Of a stretch of DNA of 64,000 nt, positions 40,312 to 50,320 are shown one piece after another. This DNA is from an uncultured Pelagibacteraceae bacterium (lineage in GTDB: Bacteria > Pseudomonadota > Alphaproteobacteria > Pelagibacterales > Pelagibacteraceae): positions 95,221 through 159,220 of the forward strand of contig CACGSX010000002.1 in the NCBI GenBank assembly GCA_902575835.1, given 5' to 3'. The position numbers were made by a program, and so were the translations under genes. How positions within the stretch are numbered: position 1 is the stretch's first letter; every line of letters begins with the position of its first letter. The notes beneath the pieces were generated by a model. It made no database searches, had not been told where the DNA came from, and saw nothing but the letters and a program-made list of their open reading frames with translations.

Positions 40312-40635
40312 TTATTGTCCAGGCACTTTATAGCCACTTGATACTTTTGTTGCATGATTTGCAATTTCATTCATTGGTGTTTCCTCACAAATGGCGATAT
40401 TTTTAAGTGCACCACTTCCCTCAGTAGCCATTTTTATAGCAGCCATTTGCTCAAATGTGCCATGGGTTTCAACTATAAAGTCATAGGGTCCTCTTAAATA
40501 TGTGTAAGATTTCATTTCAGCGCCAACACTTTCAGAACACTTTCTAGCAACCTCAGATCTATCTGATCCAGGATCTTTTAAAAAGCCTGCGAATGCTTTC
40601 TCTGTAAAATTTCCCATTAAAAAAAATTTAGCCAT
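40312..40635 (-). CDS. GYD domain-containing protein
   Basis: MAKFFLMGNFTEKAFAGFLKDPGSDRSEVARKCSESVGAEMKSYTYLRGPYDFIVETHGTFEQMAAIKMATEGSGALKNI. Confidence 0.8.
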   Translation of the reverse strand: MAKFFLMGNFTEKAFAGFLKDPGSDRSEVARKCSESVGAEMKSYTYLRGPYDFIVETHGTFEQMAAIKMATEGSGALKNIAICEETPMNEIANHATKVSSGYKVPGQ

Positions 40636-40707
40636 AGATACCTCCTTTAAATGTATTATAGCACTTAAAATAATTTTTTTTAATATTTTATTTATTTATA
40701 AAAAAAT

Positions 40708-41364
40708 TTATTTTCTTCCAATTTGCAATAATTGTGGTGGTTCAAATGTTCCACTTTGTATTTCACTGTTTGATATATTTATCATGGATTTTGCAACAAT
40801 TTCTGCATTTATCGATTTATATTTTTTTAAATCTCCAACTAAAATTGGAGATATACATTTCATGGCGAAAATACCTATTTTTTCTCCAAATCTTTCCTCT
40901 TTTCTTTTTCCAATTAAAAACGAAGGTCTAATTACAATAAATTTTTTAAAGTTTAGTTTTCTTAATTCTTCTTCAGCCATACCTTTATTTTTTAAGTATA
41001 AATTTGATGTTTTTGGATTAGCACCCAATGAAGAAATATAAGTAAAATTTTGTACATTATTATCGCTACAAATTTTTCCGATTGTTACAGGTAAATTATA
41101 CTCAGTGTTTATATAATCTTGTTTGTTAGGTGTTTTTTTTCTTGTAGTTCCAATACAAAAAAAACAATCGTCACCTTTTATTTCTGACTTAATATTTTCT
41201 AATTTTGTAAAATCTGTTTGAATAACTTCTATTTTAGGATCAATTTTTGAAGTAGAAGATCTTACAAAAACCTTGATTTTTTTGTATTTTTCATCTTTTA
41301 TTAATAATCTTAACAAATTTCCGCCGACTAATCCGGTTGAGCCGAATACTAAAGCTGTTTTCAT
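40708..41364 (-). CDS. NAD(P)H-binding atypical SDR (oxidoreductase HTATIP2-like)
   Basis: ALVFGSTGLVGGNLLRLLI; DDCFFCIGTTRKKTPNKQDYINTEYNLP; FTYISSLGANPKTSNLYLKNKGMAEEEL. Confidence 0.85.
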   Translation of the reverse strand: MKTALVFGSTGLVGGNLLRLLIKDEKYKKIKVFVRSSTSKIDPKIEVIQTDFTKLENIKSEIKGDDCFFCIGTTRKKTPNKQDYINTEYNLPVTIGKICSDNNVQNFTYISSLGANPKTSNLYLKNKGMAEEELRKLNFKKFIVIRPSFLIGKRKEERFGEKIGIFAMKCISPILVGDLKKYKSINAEIVAKSMINISNSEIQSGTFEPPQLLQIGRK

Positions 41365-41379
41365 AACTATAAACTTACA

Positions 41380-42672
41380 CTAAATTTTCTTAAATTCGTT
41401 CAAATTATTTGGTTCATCTATTGGTTCAGTTGAAGGATTAAGTTCTATACCGGCTGGAGTTATGGTTTGAGGCATAGGTGCAAATTGTGAGTCTGGGTTA
41501 TCTCCAGACTCTCTAATTTGCATTCTATATATTCCAAATAAACCAATAAATGAATGAAATATAATTAAAAAAATAAAAAATCCATTTTCTCCTAAAAATT
41601 CCATAAATAATGAGCACATAAAAGGACCACAAATCGCACCAAGTCCAAAAACAAATTGTAATCCTGCTCCTGCTGCTACAAATTTTTCTTTTGGTATAAA
41701 ATCATTTGTATGTGCAAAAATTAATGCAAACATTGGCAGACTACAAAAAGAAAAACACATTATACAGATATAAAAAAATATTTTTGATGTAGCTAAACCT
41801 TCAGGCATGTACATTTGACTTGAGGAAATAATTGCCAAAAAGCAAAATAAAGCCGCTCCAAATGTAGTATAAATAATCACAATTCTTCTATCTAAAGCAT
41901 CAGATAATTTTCCAATTGGCCATTGACTTATTGCTCCAGATATAGCAAATAAAAAAGTTACTATAGAAACTTCTAAAATACTAAAATTCATTGAAGTGGC
42001 ATAAACTGCAATCATTGAGAAAACGGCTGAATGAGATATTCCACACAAAAATGAACTTACAACACCAAATGGTGATGATTTATAAACTTCTTTTAGTTTC
42101 ATACCTGATATTTTTTTAAAGTTAGGAGCCTTTCTTTTTGTCAATAATATTGGAACAAGAGATAAAGACATAAATAAAGATATCAGTATAAAAGGTTGAA
42201 AGTTTTCTGGTTTACTAAAGTTTATGAAAAACATTCCAATTGCCATAGAAGCGTACATAACAATCATATAGATTGATAAAACACTACCTCTGTTCTTATT
42301 AGTAGATCTATCATTTAACCAGCTTTCAGCAATCGTATAAAGACAAACCATACTAAATCCAGAAATCATTCTTAGTATAAACCAGGAAAAAGGATTTACA
42401 AAAATTGAGTGTAATAAGACGACAATTGAAGTTACAGAAGCAAAAGCTGCAAAAACTCTAATATGACCAACTCTATGAATTAAAGATTGTATAATCTTTG
42501 CTCCAATAAAATATCCAACAAAATATCCAGAAAATAACAAACCTGTCGATGATAGACCAAAACTTTCTTTAACTGCTCTAACACCTAATAAAGTACCTTG
42601 AAAACCATGAGCGAGCATTATAAACGCCATTCCTGTAAAAAGAGCCCAAGAGTTTTTTATAATTTTGTTCAT
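41380..42672 (-). CDS. MFS transporter
   Basis: 12-TM; LLFSGYFVGYFIGAKIIQSLIHRVGHIRVFAAFA; GAISQWPIGKLSDALDRRIVII. Confidence 0.9.
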   Translation of the reverse strand: MNKIIKNSWALFTGMAFIMLAHGFQGTLLGVRAVKESFGLSSTGLLFSGYFVGYFIGAKIIQSLIHRVGHIRVFAAFASVTSIVVLLHSIFVNPFSWFILRMISGFSMVCLYTIAESWLNDRSTNKNRGSVLSIYMIVMYASMAIGMFFINFSKPENFQPFILISLFMSLSLVPILLTKRKAPNFKKISGMKLKEVYKSSPFGVVSSFLCGISHSAVFSMIAVYATSMNFSILEVSIVTFLFAISGAISQWPIGKLSDALDRRIVIIYTTFGAALFCFLAIISSSQMYMPEGLATSKIFFYICIMCFSFCSLPMFALIFAHTNDFIPKEKFVAAGAGLQFVFGLGAICGPFMCSLFMEFLGENGFFIFLIIFHSFIGLFGIYRMQIRESGDNPDSQFAPMPQTITPAGIELNPSTEPIDEPNNLNEFKKI

Positions 42673-42742
42673 AAAATTAGCGGTGTTTATGGGCGATCTA
42701 ATTTTAAATCAAGACAAATTTGTGACAAAAAGAAGAATAATT

Positions 42743-43609
42743 TTACTTTGATGACGATTTTATTTTTAGATACGAGTGAACAGCTATAGTGAATATAATT
42801 ACAAGTCCACCAACTATTGTCTCTATGCTAGGCTGCTCTTTGATAACTAACCAAACCCAAATGGGTCCTAAAATGGTCTCGAGAAGAAAAAACAGATTCA
42901 CTTCCTCGGCAGGTATAAATCTTGGAGCAATCGTCACCAAAACGAATGGTATTGCTACACACAAAATACACATTAAAGGTATATAAATTAGGTCTTTTTC
43001 AACTAATTCATAACTTTCAACAAAAAAGAGAGCAAATAGAGCTACTGTGAGCTTACCAACAACAGCTGAGGGGAGCAAATCTCTATCTTTTGCTGACCTG
43101 ATTATTACTGCGTTAGTGGCGAGTCCAAAAGATGTTGTTATACCCATGAGATCACCAAATAAGTTACCCATCTCTAAAGAGTCGTAAAATATATATATTA
43201 CAGCGACTAAAGTAATGGCTATTGCTATCCAAGTCTTCTTATCGGGAACTTCTTTTAGAAATATTGCACCAAGAATTGCCGAAAGCATGGGTGCCATTGC
43301 AATCATTATTAGTGTATTTGCTACATTTGTATTTTGGATTGAAATTATAAATGTGATGTTGCAAATCGAAAAACTTATAATATAAAAAATACCTGCATAA
43401 CCAACATTCAAAAATGCTTTAATAAAGTTTTTTTTATAAAATATGAGAAGTCCAATTAATACAGCAACAAATGGTATCGCGCCTCTATAAAATAATAATC
43501 CCCAAGTATCTATAGATGATAATCTTATAAAGAGTGAATCTGGTGTGATAAACATCACAGCTATAAATGCAAGTGATGATCCTTTTTGCTGATTTGACAA
43601 GTTTTTCAA
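42743..43609 (-). CDS. EamA/DMT superfamily transporter
   Basis: 10-TM; NTNVANTLIMIAMAPMLSAILGAIFLKEVPDKKTW; AEEVNLFFLLETILGPIWVWLVIKEQPS. Confidence 0.88.
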   Translation of the reverse strand: MKNLSNQQKGSSLAFIAVMFITPDSLFIRLSSIDTWGLLFYRGAIPFVAVLIGLLIFYKKNFIKAFLNVGYAGIFYIISFSICNITFIISIQNTNVANTLIMIAMAPMLSAILGAIFLKEVPDKKTWIAIAITLVAVIYIFYDSLEMGNLFGDLMGITTSFGLATNAVIIRSAKDRDLLPSAVVGKLTVALFALFFVESYELVEKDLIYIPLMCILCVAIPFVLVTIAPRFIPAEEVNLFFLLETILGPIWVWLVIKEQPSIETIVGGLVIIFTIAVHSYLKIKSSSK

Positions 43610-44542
43610 CTATAAACCTTTCCAAAAAGTCTTAGCCAAGTTTATCCGCGATAAATCAAAATATGTTTTTATACCTGTTGGTGATGTTACGTTTATATCT
43701 CCATTTAATTTTCCATCAATAAAGTCTATACCTGCAAAGTAAATCCCATCTTTCTTAATTTTTTTTGCTATAATATTTGAAACTTTCTGTTCTTTATTAT
43801 TTAAAAATGCAATTTTAGGTTTTGCACCTTTGCTCATATTGCTTAATATAGATCCTGATTTTGGAACTCTAGATATAGCTCCACAAACTTTACCATTTAT
43901 AATGAAAACTCTTTTATCTCCAAACTTAATTTTATTCAAAAATTTTTGACACATAATATGACCATGTTTTTTCAATATTTGTTTTATTTTAAGTAAATTA
44001 AGCTTCCCTGAAATAAGATTTATATCATTGCCACCATAGCTATGAATAGGTTTAATTATTATCTTTTTATGTTTTTTGAAAAATTTTTTAATTTCAATCA
44101 AATCCTTAGTAAATATTGTATCCGCCATATAATTTTTAAAATTTAAAGAATAAAATTTTTCTGAAATATTTCTTACTGCAGTAGGATCATTAATAATTTT
44201 TGTTTTATCTTTGATTCTATCTAACATTAATGTTGTAGAAATATATTCTAAGTTAAAAGGTGGATCCTGTCTGATTAAAATATATTTTGCAAAGGATAAG
44301 TCTAATTTTGATTTTTTTAGAATTTTATAAAATTTCTTTTTTGAATAATCAATTTTAATAAAATATCCTTTACTTACAGTTTTTCCTCTTATATTCGATA
44401 AATTTTCTGGATAATAATAAAATAATTTATAACCTTTGTTTTGAGCTTCATTAGCTAAAAAAATAGTAGTATCTGTTTTGATATTTATTTTTTTTAAATT
44501 ATCACCTTGTATAGCAACAATTTTATTGGTCTTATAAATCAT
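43610..44542 (-). CDS. gshB: Glutathione synthetase
   Basis: YILIRQDPPFNLEYISTTLMLDRI; IIKPIHSYGGNDINLI; GDKRVFIINGKVCGAISRVP; INVTSPTGIKTYFDLSRINLA. Confidence 0.92.
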   Translation of the reverse strand: MIYKTNKIVAIQGDNLKKINIKTDTTIFLANEAQNKGYKLFYYYPENLSNIRGKTVSKGYFIKIDYSKKKFYKILKKSKLDLSFAKYILIRQDPPFNLEYISTTLMLDRIKDKTKIINDPTAVRNISEKFYSLNFKNYMADTIFTKDLIEIKKFFKKHKKIIIKPIHSYGGNDINLISGKLNLLKIKQILKKHGHIMCQKFLNKIKFGDKRVFIINGKVCGAISRVPKSGSILSNMSKGAKPKIAFLNNKEQKVSNIIAKKIKKDGIYFAGIDFIDGKLNGDINVTSPTGIKTYFDLSRINLAKTFWKGL

Positions 44543-45818
44543 TCAAATTTTCGGAATTTGAATACTTACTTATTATATTATCAGCATTTGTTTTTTTACT
44601 TTTTACAATTTTTTCTAAGTGATCTAAAAACTTTACTTCACTTAATTTTTTTCTATTTAAAAAGTCTCTCTTTTTTAATCCTGATTTTGATATGTCTAAT
44701 AGTCTCTCTGCCCAATACGAAATATCCTTGCCCATCAAATTAGTTTTCAAGCCGTTTTTAGGTGCATTTTTATAAGCTGAAAGCACTTCATTAGCTTCCC
44801 AATTTTTAATTAAATCTAAAGCTTCTTCAAGATTTCCATAAAGTAATCCAGTGAATAGGGCAGGACCAGCACATAAACACTCCCATCCACACGCATCCAT
44901 TGATCTTAATTCGATATATTGTTTTAATCTGTTCTCTGTAAATATTGTTCCTAAATGTGTATCAAGATCGTTAGTGCTAGGAATTTTATTTCCAATTTCT
45001 TTAATTTCTCCATTCATAAAGTTTTTAAATAAATATTTTTTTCCAGATATATAATTACCTTCACTTTGTAAAAATAAGATTGGATAATTCATAATATAAT
45101 CTGCATATTTTTCAAAATTTACATCTTTTAAAAAAAACTCAGGCAATCCACCTCTAGATGTTTCTTGCCAAACTTTAGATCTGTAAGATAAGTATCCACT
45201 ATTACTTTTTTCAACAATAGAGGAATTTGCAAAAAGTCCGATAGATATTGGAACTAAATTATTTGCCAACTTAAATTTTTTTATAAAATCTTCTTCTGAG
45301 GTATAATCTAAATTTAATTGCGTACCTGCAGTTTTATACATCATATCCAAACTTAGTTTTCCTCCAACAGGCATATCTTTAGTCATAACCACATACCTTT
45401 TTTTTGGATTATTAGGTATATCCTCAAGTTTAGATATAGGATCATATCCAGCGCTTACTATTTTAAAATCTAATTTTTCAATTACCTGATTTAACTCAAA
45501 TAAATATTCATGAGACTCAGCACAAGCTTCGTGAATATTATTTAATTTTGCTCCAGACAACTCTATTTGATTACCAGGCTCTAAAGTAATACTTTTATCA
45601 TTCTTAGTTAACGCTATTGGATTTTTTTCCTCAAAAATAGGTTTCCAGCCAAACTCATATAAATTTTCAAACATTTTCTTGATTTTGGAATAATCAATTC
45701 TCGTATTTGTTTTTTTATCAAAAATAAATTTTTCATGCTCAACTCCAATCTTTAAATTAGATTTATCCTTTGAGCCTGACTTAAAATGTTCTATTATTTG
45801 TTCCTTTGTCTCTATCAT
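44532..45818 (-). CDS. gshA: Glutamate--cysteine ligase (plant/proteobacterial GCS2-type)
   Basis: GVEHEKFIFDKKTNTRIDYSKI; ITLEPGNQIELSGAKLNNIHEACAE; MYKTAGTQLNLDYTSEEDF; YIELRSMDACGWECLCAGPALFTGLLY. Confidence 0.93.
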   Translation of the reverse strand: MIETKEQIIEHFKSGSKDKSNLKIGVEHEKFIFDKKTNTRIDYSKIKKMFENLYEFGWKPIFEEKNPIALTKNDKSITLEPGNQIELSGAKLNNIHEACAESHEYLFELNQVIEKLDFKIVSAGYDPISKLEDIPNNPKKRYVVMTKDMPVGGKLSLDMMYKTAGTQLNLDYTSEEDFIKKFKLANNLVPISIGLFANSSIVEKSNSGYLSYRSKVWQETSRGGLPEFFLKDVNFEKYADYIMNYPILFLQSEGNYISGKKYLFKNFMNGEIKEIGNKIPSTNDLDTHLGTIFTENRLKQYIELRSMDACGWECLCAGPALFTGLLYGNLEEALDLIKNWEANEVLSAYKNAPKNGLKTNLMGKDISYWAERLLDISKSGLKKRDFLNRKKLSEVKFLDHLEKIVKSKKTNADNIISKYSNSENLNDL

Positions 45819-47767
45819 TAGCTTATATTGTTTCTTTTTAGATAATCTTCAATTTCCTTTATATTACTTAATTTGTTAGAGCAAGTTTGATTTTTACATA
45901 TAACAATTTTTGCCTCTTTTACTTCATTATCTAGATATTTAAATGTAGCTCTAGTAAAAAATTTTTTTTGCAAATACTTTTTTATATTAGGATCTAAATT
46001 TTGCTTTCCATGAACTGTAAAAGATATACTTTCATTACAAATATCCAATGATTTTACAAAACTAAACATTTGTGCAAAGTTTGAGTTTAAAACTTGGTGG
46101 AAACTCTTTTTTAAAATATCAATTTTTTCAAACCATATTTTATCGCTAGTTATAATATATATTTTATTACATAAGTTTAAATATAGGCTATTTCCATTTG
46201 GTATATTATTATCATTTAGATCTACTGGTTGTACAAATAGATCATTGTCTAATATTTTATTTTTCTGCATTAAGCCTGATTTTTTATCAAAGAAGTATTC
46301 CCAGGTTTTTATTAAAATATCTTTTGCTTTTTCGATGTATTTAACATCACCATCTAACTCATAAATAGTTATCAAAAGACTAGCATAGTATACATAATCT
46401 TCCAAAAAAGCGTCAATCTCTGTGTCTTGATAGCAATGGAAAATTTTGTCTGACAAATATTTTTCCAATATCTTTATACTAACAAGAGTATTTTGTTTTA
46501 ATTCTTCATTATCAGTTACTAGCGATGAAAGAAGAAGTGTTTCTAATAAAAAACAATTTTGATCAGTTTGAGATTTATCATCAAATAATGGTTTAGTACG
46601 TTTATTTCTTTGATCTAATAACGTTTTTTCTGTGTTTGAGATTTCTTTAATCTCTTCATCGGAAAGTTTATTATGAGTTTCTATTAAAATATTATTACCT
46701 TCAAAATTTCCCTCTTCAGTTAAATTATATTTTTTTGCAAATAAATTAAATTTAGAACCCAGAGTATTTTTTAGTTCTGCATAATTCCATACATAATATT
46801 TTCCTTCAACACCATCGCTATCGGCATCATATGCAGACCCATAAAGATCAAAATCATTTTTAAATTCTGAATTAATAAAATCTATAGTCTGCTCTAACTT
46901 TTTCTTATAATAAATATCATTAGTTTTTTGAAAGAACTTATTTAACAATCCTATATATTGAATATTATCATAAAGCATTTTTTCGAAGTGAGGGATGATC
47001 CAATTTTCATCAACAGTGTATCTTGCTATACCTCCAGCTAGATGATCATACATTCCTTTAGAAGAAATATTGTAAAGTAAAGTTTCAACAGGTTTAAAGT
47101 ATTCTCCTTTTCCTGTTTTTAAATAAAAATAAAACATTGCATCAAATAAATAAAATTGGGGAAACTTAGGAGCTCCCTTGAAACTCCCATTATCTTTATC
47201 AAGGTGCTGTATAATTTTTTCTAAAAATGGCTCTAATGGTTGATTTAATACTGCTGATCTTTGATTAATTTTACCAAATATTTCTTGCATTTGGGGCGCT
47301 TGATCGAGAATTTTTTCTCTATTCTTATTATATACGTCAGAAACATTATTTAGAACTTTTTGAAAATCTGGTCTTCCATGCATTTCTTTTGGTGGGAAAT
47401 AAGTTCCACCAGTAAAAGGAACTCCATTTTCATCAAGAAACATCGATAAAGGCCAACCTCCTTGGGTTCCTGTTAAAATAGATAAACTTCTTTGAAAAAC
47501 ATAATCTAAATCAGGTCTTTCTTCTCTATCAACTTTAATGTTTATAAATTTTTCATTCATTATTTTAGCAGTTTGATCATCTTCAAAACTTTCATGAGCC
47601 ATCACATGACACCAATGACAGCTCGCATATCCAACACTAAGAAATATTGGTTTTTTTTCTTTTTTTGCTTGTTCTAAACTTTCTTTATTCCAAGCAAACC
47701 AATTTACAGGATTATCTTTGTGCTGCTTTAAATACGGACTTTTCTCTTCCTTAAGTTTATTAGTCAT
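45818..47767 (-). CDS. Thioredoxin-domain protein, DUF255/YyaL family
   Basis: NKLKEEKSPYLKQHKDNPVNWFAWNKESLEQAKKEKKPIFLSVGYASCHWCHVMAHESFED; GGWPLSMFL; FEKMLYDN. Confidence 0.95.
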   Translation of the reverse strand: MTNKLKEEKSPYLKQHKDNPVNWFAWNKESLEQAKKEKKPIFLSVGYASCHWCHVMAHESFEDDQTAKIMNEKFINIKVDREERPDLDYVFQRSLSILTGTQGGWPLSMFLDENGVPFTGGTYFPPKEMHGRPDFQKVLNNVSDVYNKNREKILDQAPQMQEIFGKINQRSAVLNQPLEPFLEKIIQHLDKDNGSFKGAPKFPQFYLFDAMFYFYLKTGKGEYFKPVETLLYNISSKGMYDHLAGGIARYTVDENWIIPHFEKMLYDNIQYIGLLNKFFQKTNDIYYKKKLEQTIDFINSEFKNDFDLYGSAYDADSDGVEGKYYVWNYAELKNTLGSKFNLFAKKYNLTEEGNFEGNNILIETHNKLSDEEIKEISNTEKTLLDQRNKRTKPLFDDKSQTDQNCFLLETLLLSSLVTDNEELKQNTLVSIKILEKYLSDKIFHCYQDTEIDAFLEDYVYYASLLITIYELDGDVKYIEKAKDILIKTWEYFFDKKSGLMQKNKILDNDLFVQPVDLNDNNIPNGNSLYLNLCNKIYIITSDKIWFEKIDILKKSFHQVLNSNFAQMFSFVKSLDICNESISFTVHGKQNLDPNIKKYLQKKFFTRATFKYLDNEVKEAKIVICKNQTCSNKLSNIKEIEDYLKRNNIS

Positions 47768-47782
47768 GTTTTCTTAAAAAAA

Positions 47783-48343
47783 TTAGTGATGATAAAAAGG
47801 TTTTCTATCAAATATCTTTTTAACCATTGGTTCAAACTCTTCTAGAGACATAGATTTGTAATTAGGATCAAAAGAAGACTGGTCGTATTTTTCACAAAAA
47901 TCAACTGTATCTTGATAGTATTTGTGATCCTTGAATTTATCCCTAGCGTTTCTATCACCTCCTAAATGATGAGCACTGTAATAAGTTTGAAAAAGTCCAT
48001 GGTGAAGTATTATCCAATATGTTTTTTCTGAAACATAAGGTCTGATTATTGACGCTGCGTATTGAGAATGATTCATAGGCGCCAAGTCATCTCCTATATC
48101 ATGAAGCAAAGTTGCCACAACCATTTCTTCGCTTTCACCATTCTTGTATGCTCTTGTGGCTGCCTGCAAAGAATGTTCTAATCTAGTTATTTGATAACCT
48201 TCAAGAGTTGTAGTTTGACTTGCAAGATATTTAAGTAATCTATCAGCAGTTTTGCGTTCAAAATTTTTTTCATACATTTCTAATAATTCATAATCCTCTT
48301 TTGAACCATTTTTCATTTCAGTAAAATTTACTTTTTTCATCAA
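47783..48343 (-). CDS. HD-domain protein resembling the PhnZ/TmpB mixed-valent diiron oxygenase group
   Basis: ITRLEHSLQAATRAYKNGESEEMVVATLLHDIGDDLAPMNHSQYAASII…IILHHGLFQ…KYDQSSFD; 186 aa. Confidence 0.75.
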   Translation of the reverse strand: MMKKVNFTEMKNGSKEDYELLEMYEKNFERKTADRLLKYLASQTTTLEGYQITRLEHSLQAATRAYKNGESEEMVVATLLHDIGDDLAPMNHSQYAASIIRPYVSEKTYWIILHHGLFQTYYSAHHLGGDRNARDKFKDHKYYQDTVDFCEKYDQSSFDPNYKSMSLEEFEPMVKKIFDRKPFYHH

Positions 48344-49782
48344 TTACTCGATCCTGTACTTAATAATGATAATTGTGTAACTTTATCCTCTCCAAGTTCA
48401 TCAATTATTTTTACTGGATAATCACCAGTAAAATGATGATCAGTTAATTGAGGATAAGCATCATTTCTCTTCTCAAAACCCATTCCTCGATACAAACCAT
48501 CTAACGTTAAAAATTTAAGTGATTTTGCTTTTATAAATTCTTTTATTTCATCTACTGATTTATTTGCTGCTAATAGTTCTTTTTTTGTAGGTGTATCAAC
48601 TCCATAAAAATCGGGGTATTTTATTTCTGGGCTAGCTATCCTAACATGTATCTCTTTAGCACCATTATCATACAACATTTTTACAATCTTTGAAGAAGTA
48701 GTTCCTCTTACAAGAGAGTCATCAACTAAAATAATTTTCTTATTTTTAATAACTGAAACATTTGCATTTAATTTTAATTTAACTCCTAAACTTCTAATTT
48801 GCTGTGAAGGTTCTATAAAAGTTCTACCAACATAATGATTTCTTATTAAACCTAGATCAAAGTTTATTTTTTTTTCTTCTGCATAACCTAATGCAGCAGC
48901 ATTACCAGAGTCTGGAACTGGTACAACTAGGTCAGCATCTAAATTATCTTCTTTAGCTAATTCTGCTCCAAATTTTTTGCGATATTCATAAGCTGTTTTG
49001 CCATTTAAAATACTATCTGGTCTCGAAAAATAAATATATTCAAATACACATGGTCTTACTTTTTTTTGGGGAAATGGCTTAATACTTTTCAATGCATCAT
49101 TTTCTACATAAACAATTTCACCATTTTCAACTTCTCTAACAAACTTTGCGCCAATAATATCAAATGCACATGTTTCAGATGCAAAAACATAAGAATTTTT
49201 TAGTTTTCCGATAACCAAAGGTCTAATTCCATAAGGATCTCTTACACCAATAAGTGTATTTTGTGTCATCATAACCAATGCATAACCTCCTTGAATTTGA
49301 AACAGAGCATCAATAACTTTGTCGATTGTCTTTGGTCTTTTTGATTTGGCTATAAGTTTTACTATCGTTTCTGTATCTGATGTTGTGTAAAAGATTGAGC
49401 CTTCTTCAACCATTTTGTTTCTAAGTGTTATTGCATTCGTTAGATTTCCATTATGCGCGACTCCAATTCCACCTGAATTAGTATCAGCAAAGAATGGTTG
49501 TACATTTCTTAAAGCAGTTCCTCCTGTTGTAGAATATCTATTATGACCTATAGCGTAATTTCCTGGCAAGTTTTTTAAAACTTTTTCATCATTGAAGTTG
49601 TCTCCAACTAGGCCAAATCTTTTTTCAGAGTGATATTTTTCACCGTCAAATGATACAATTCCACAACCTTCCTGACCCCTATGTTGTAACGCATGAAGTC
49701 CTAAAGCAGTTAAGGTTGATGCTTCTGGTGTATTGCTTATACCAAAGACTGCACATTCCTCTTTTAATTTAGGATTATACAT
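48340..49782 (-). CDS. purF: Amidophosphoribosyltransferase
   Basis: MYNPKLKEECAVFGIS (short propeptide then nucleophile Cys), HALQHRGQEGCGIVSF, GIGVAHNGNLTN, VDDSLVRGTTSSKIV. Start 49782 preferred to 49809. Confidence 0.97.
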   Translation of the reverse strand: MYNPKLKEECAVFGISNTPEASTLTALGLHALQHRGQEGCGIVSFDGEKYHSEKRFGLVGDNFNDEKVLKNLPGNYAIGHNRYSTTGGTALRNVQPFFADTNSGGIGVAHNGNLTNAITLRNKMVEEGSIFYTTSDTETIVKLIAKSKRPKTIDKVIDALFQIQGGYALVMMTQNTLIGVRDPYGIRPLVIGKLKNSYVFASETCAFDIIGAKFVREVENGEIVYVENDALKSIKPFPQKKVRPCVFEYIYFSRPDSILNGKTAYEYRKKFGAELAKEDNLDADLVVPVPDSGNAAALGYAEEKKINFDLGLIRNHYVGRTFIEPSQQIRSLGVKLKLNANVSVIKNKKIILVDDSLVRGTTSSKIVKMLYDNGAKEIHVRIASPEIKYPDFYGVDTPTKKELLAANKSVDEIKEFIKAKSLKFLTLDGLYRGMGFEKRNDAYPQLTDHHFTGDYPVKIIDELGEDKVTQLSLLSTGSSN

Positions 49783-50320
49783 CTTGAACTTTTTCTTTAG
49801 CATCTTCATATTGTTTTTGATTTGGAAATACCTTTATAAGATAGATACTACCTTTTTCAACCCAAGGAAATGTTAGTGAATCTTTTAAATTTAATGGCCA
49901 TTTTTTGCTGTCATAGATAACGTCAATAGCTGTGAACAAACAAACAATTAAAATATAGCTCTTAGCGATTCCAAAAAAAAAGCCAAAAACCTTATCGACT
50001 GAACCTAATCCAGTATAAGTAATAACTTTACTTATTGCTTTATTTGCTAAAAGAATAAGAAATATTATTAATATAAATAATATTACGCCTACAATTATAT
50101 CAAGCACATATTCACTATCTAAAATACCTTCAAAATACGGTTTTACTTTCGGAAATAAATAAATTGTTAAAATATATGCCAAAACCCATTTGGCAGCTGA
50201 CAATAAACTTAAAACAAAACCTTTTCTAGATCCTTGAATTAAGAAATAAATGGTTAATACAAAAAAAATATAATCAAATAATGTTACTTGTATTAAAAAA
50301 TCCTGAATAGTCTCAATCAT
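49775..50320 (-). CDS. cvpA: CvpA family protein
   Basis: FDYIFFVLTIYFLIQGSRKGFVLSLLSAAKWVLAYILTIYLFPK; adjacent to purF. Confidence 0.9.
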   Translation of the reverse strand: MIETIQDFLIQVTLFDYIFFVLTIYFLIQGSRKGFVLSLLSAAKWVLAYILTIYLFPKVKPYFEGILDSEYVLDIIVGVILFILIIFLILLANKAISKVITYTGLGSVDKVFGFFFGIAKSYILIVCLFTAIDVIYDSKKWPLNLKDSLTFPWVEKGSIYLIKVFPNQKQYEDAKEKVQDV

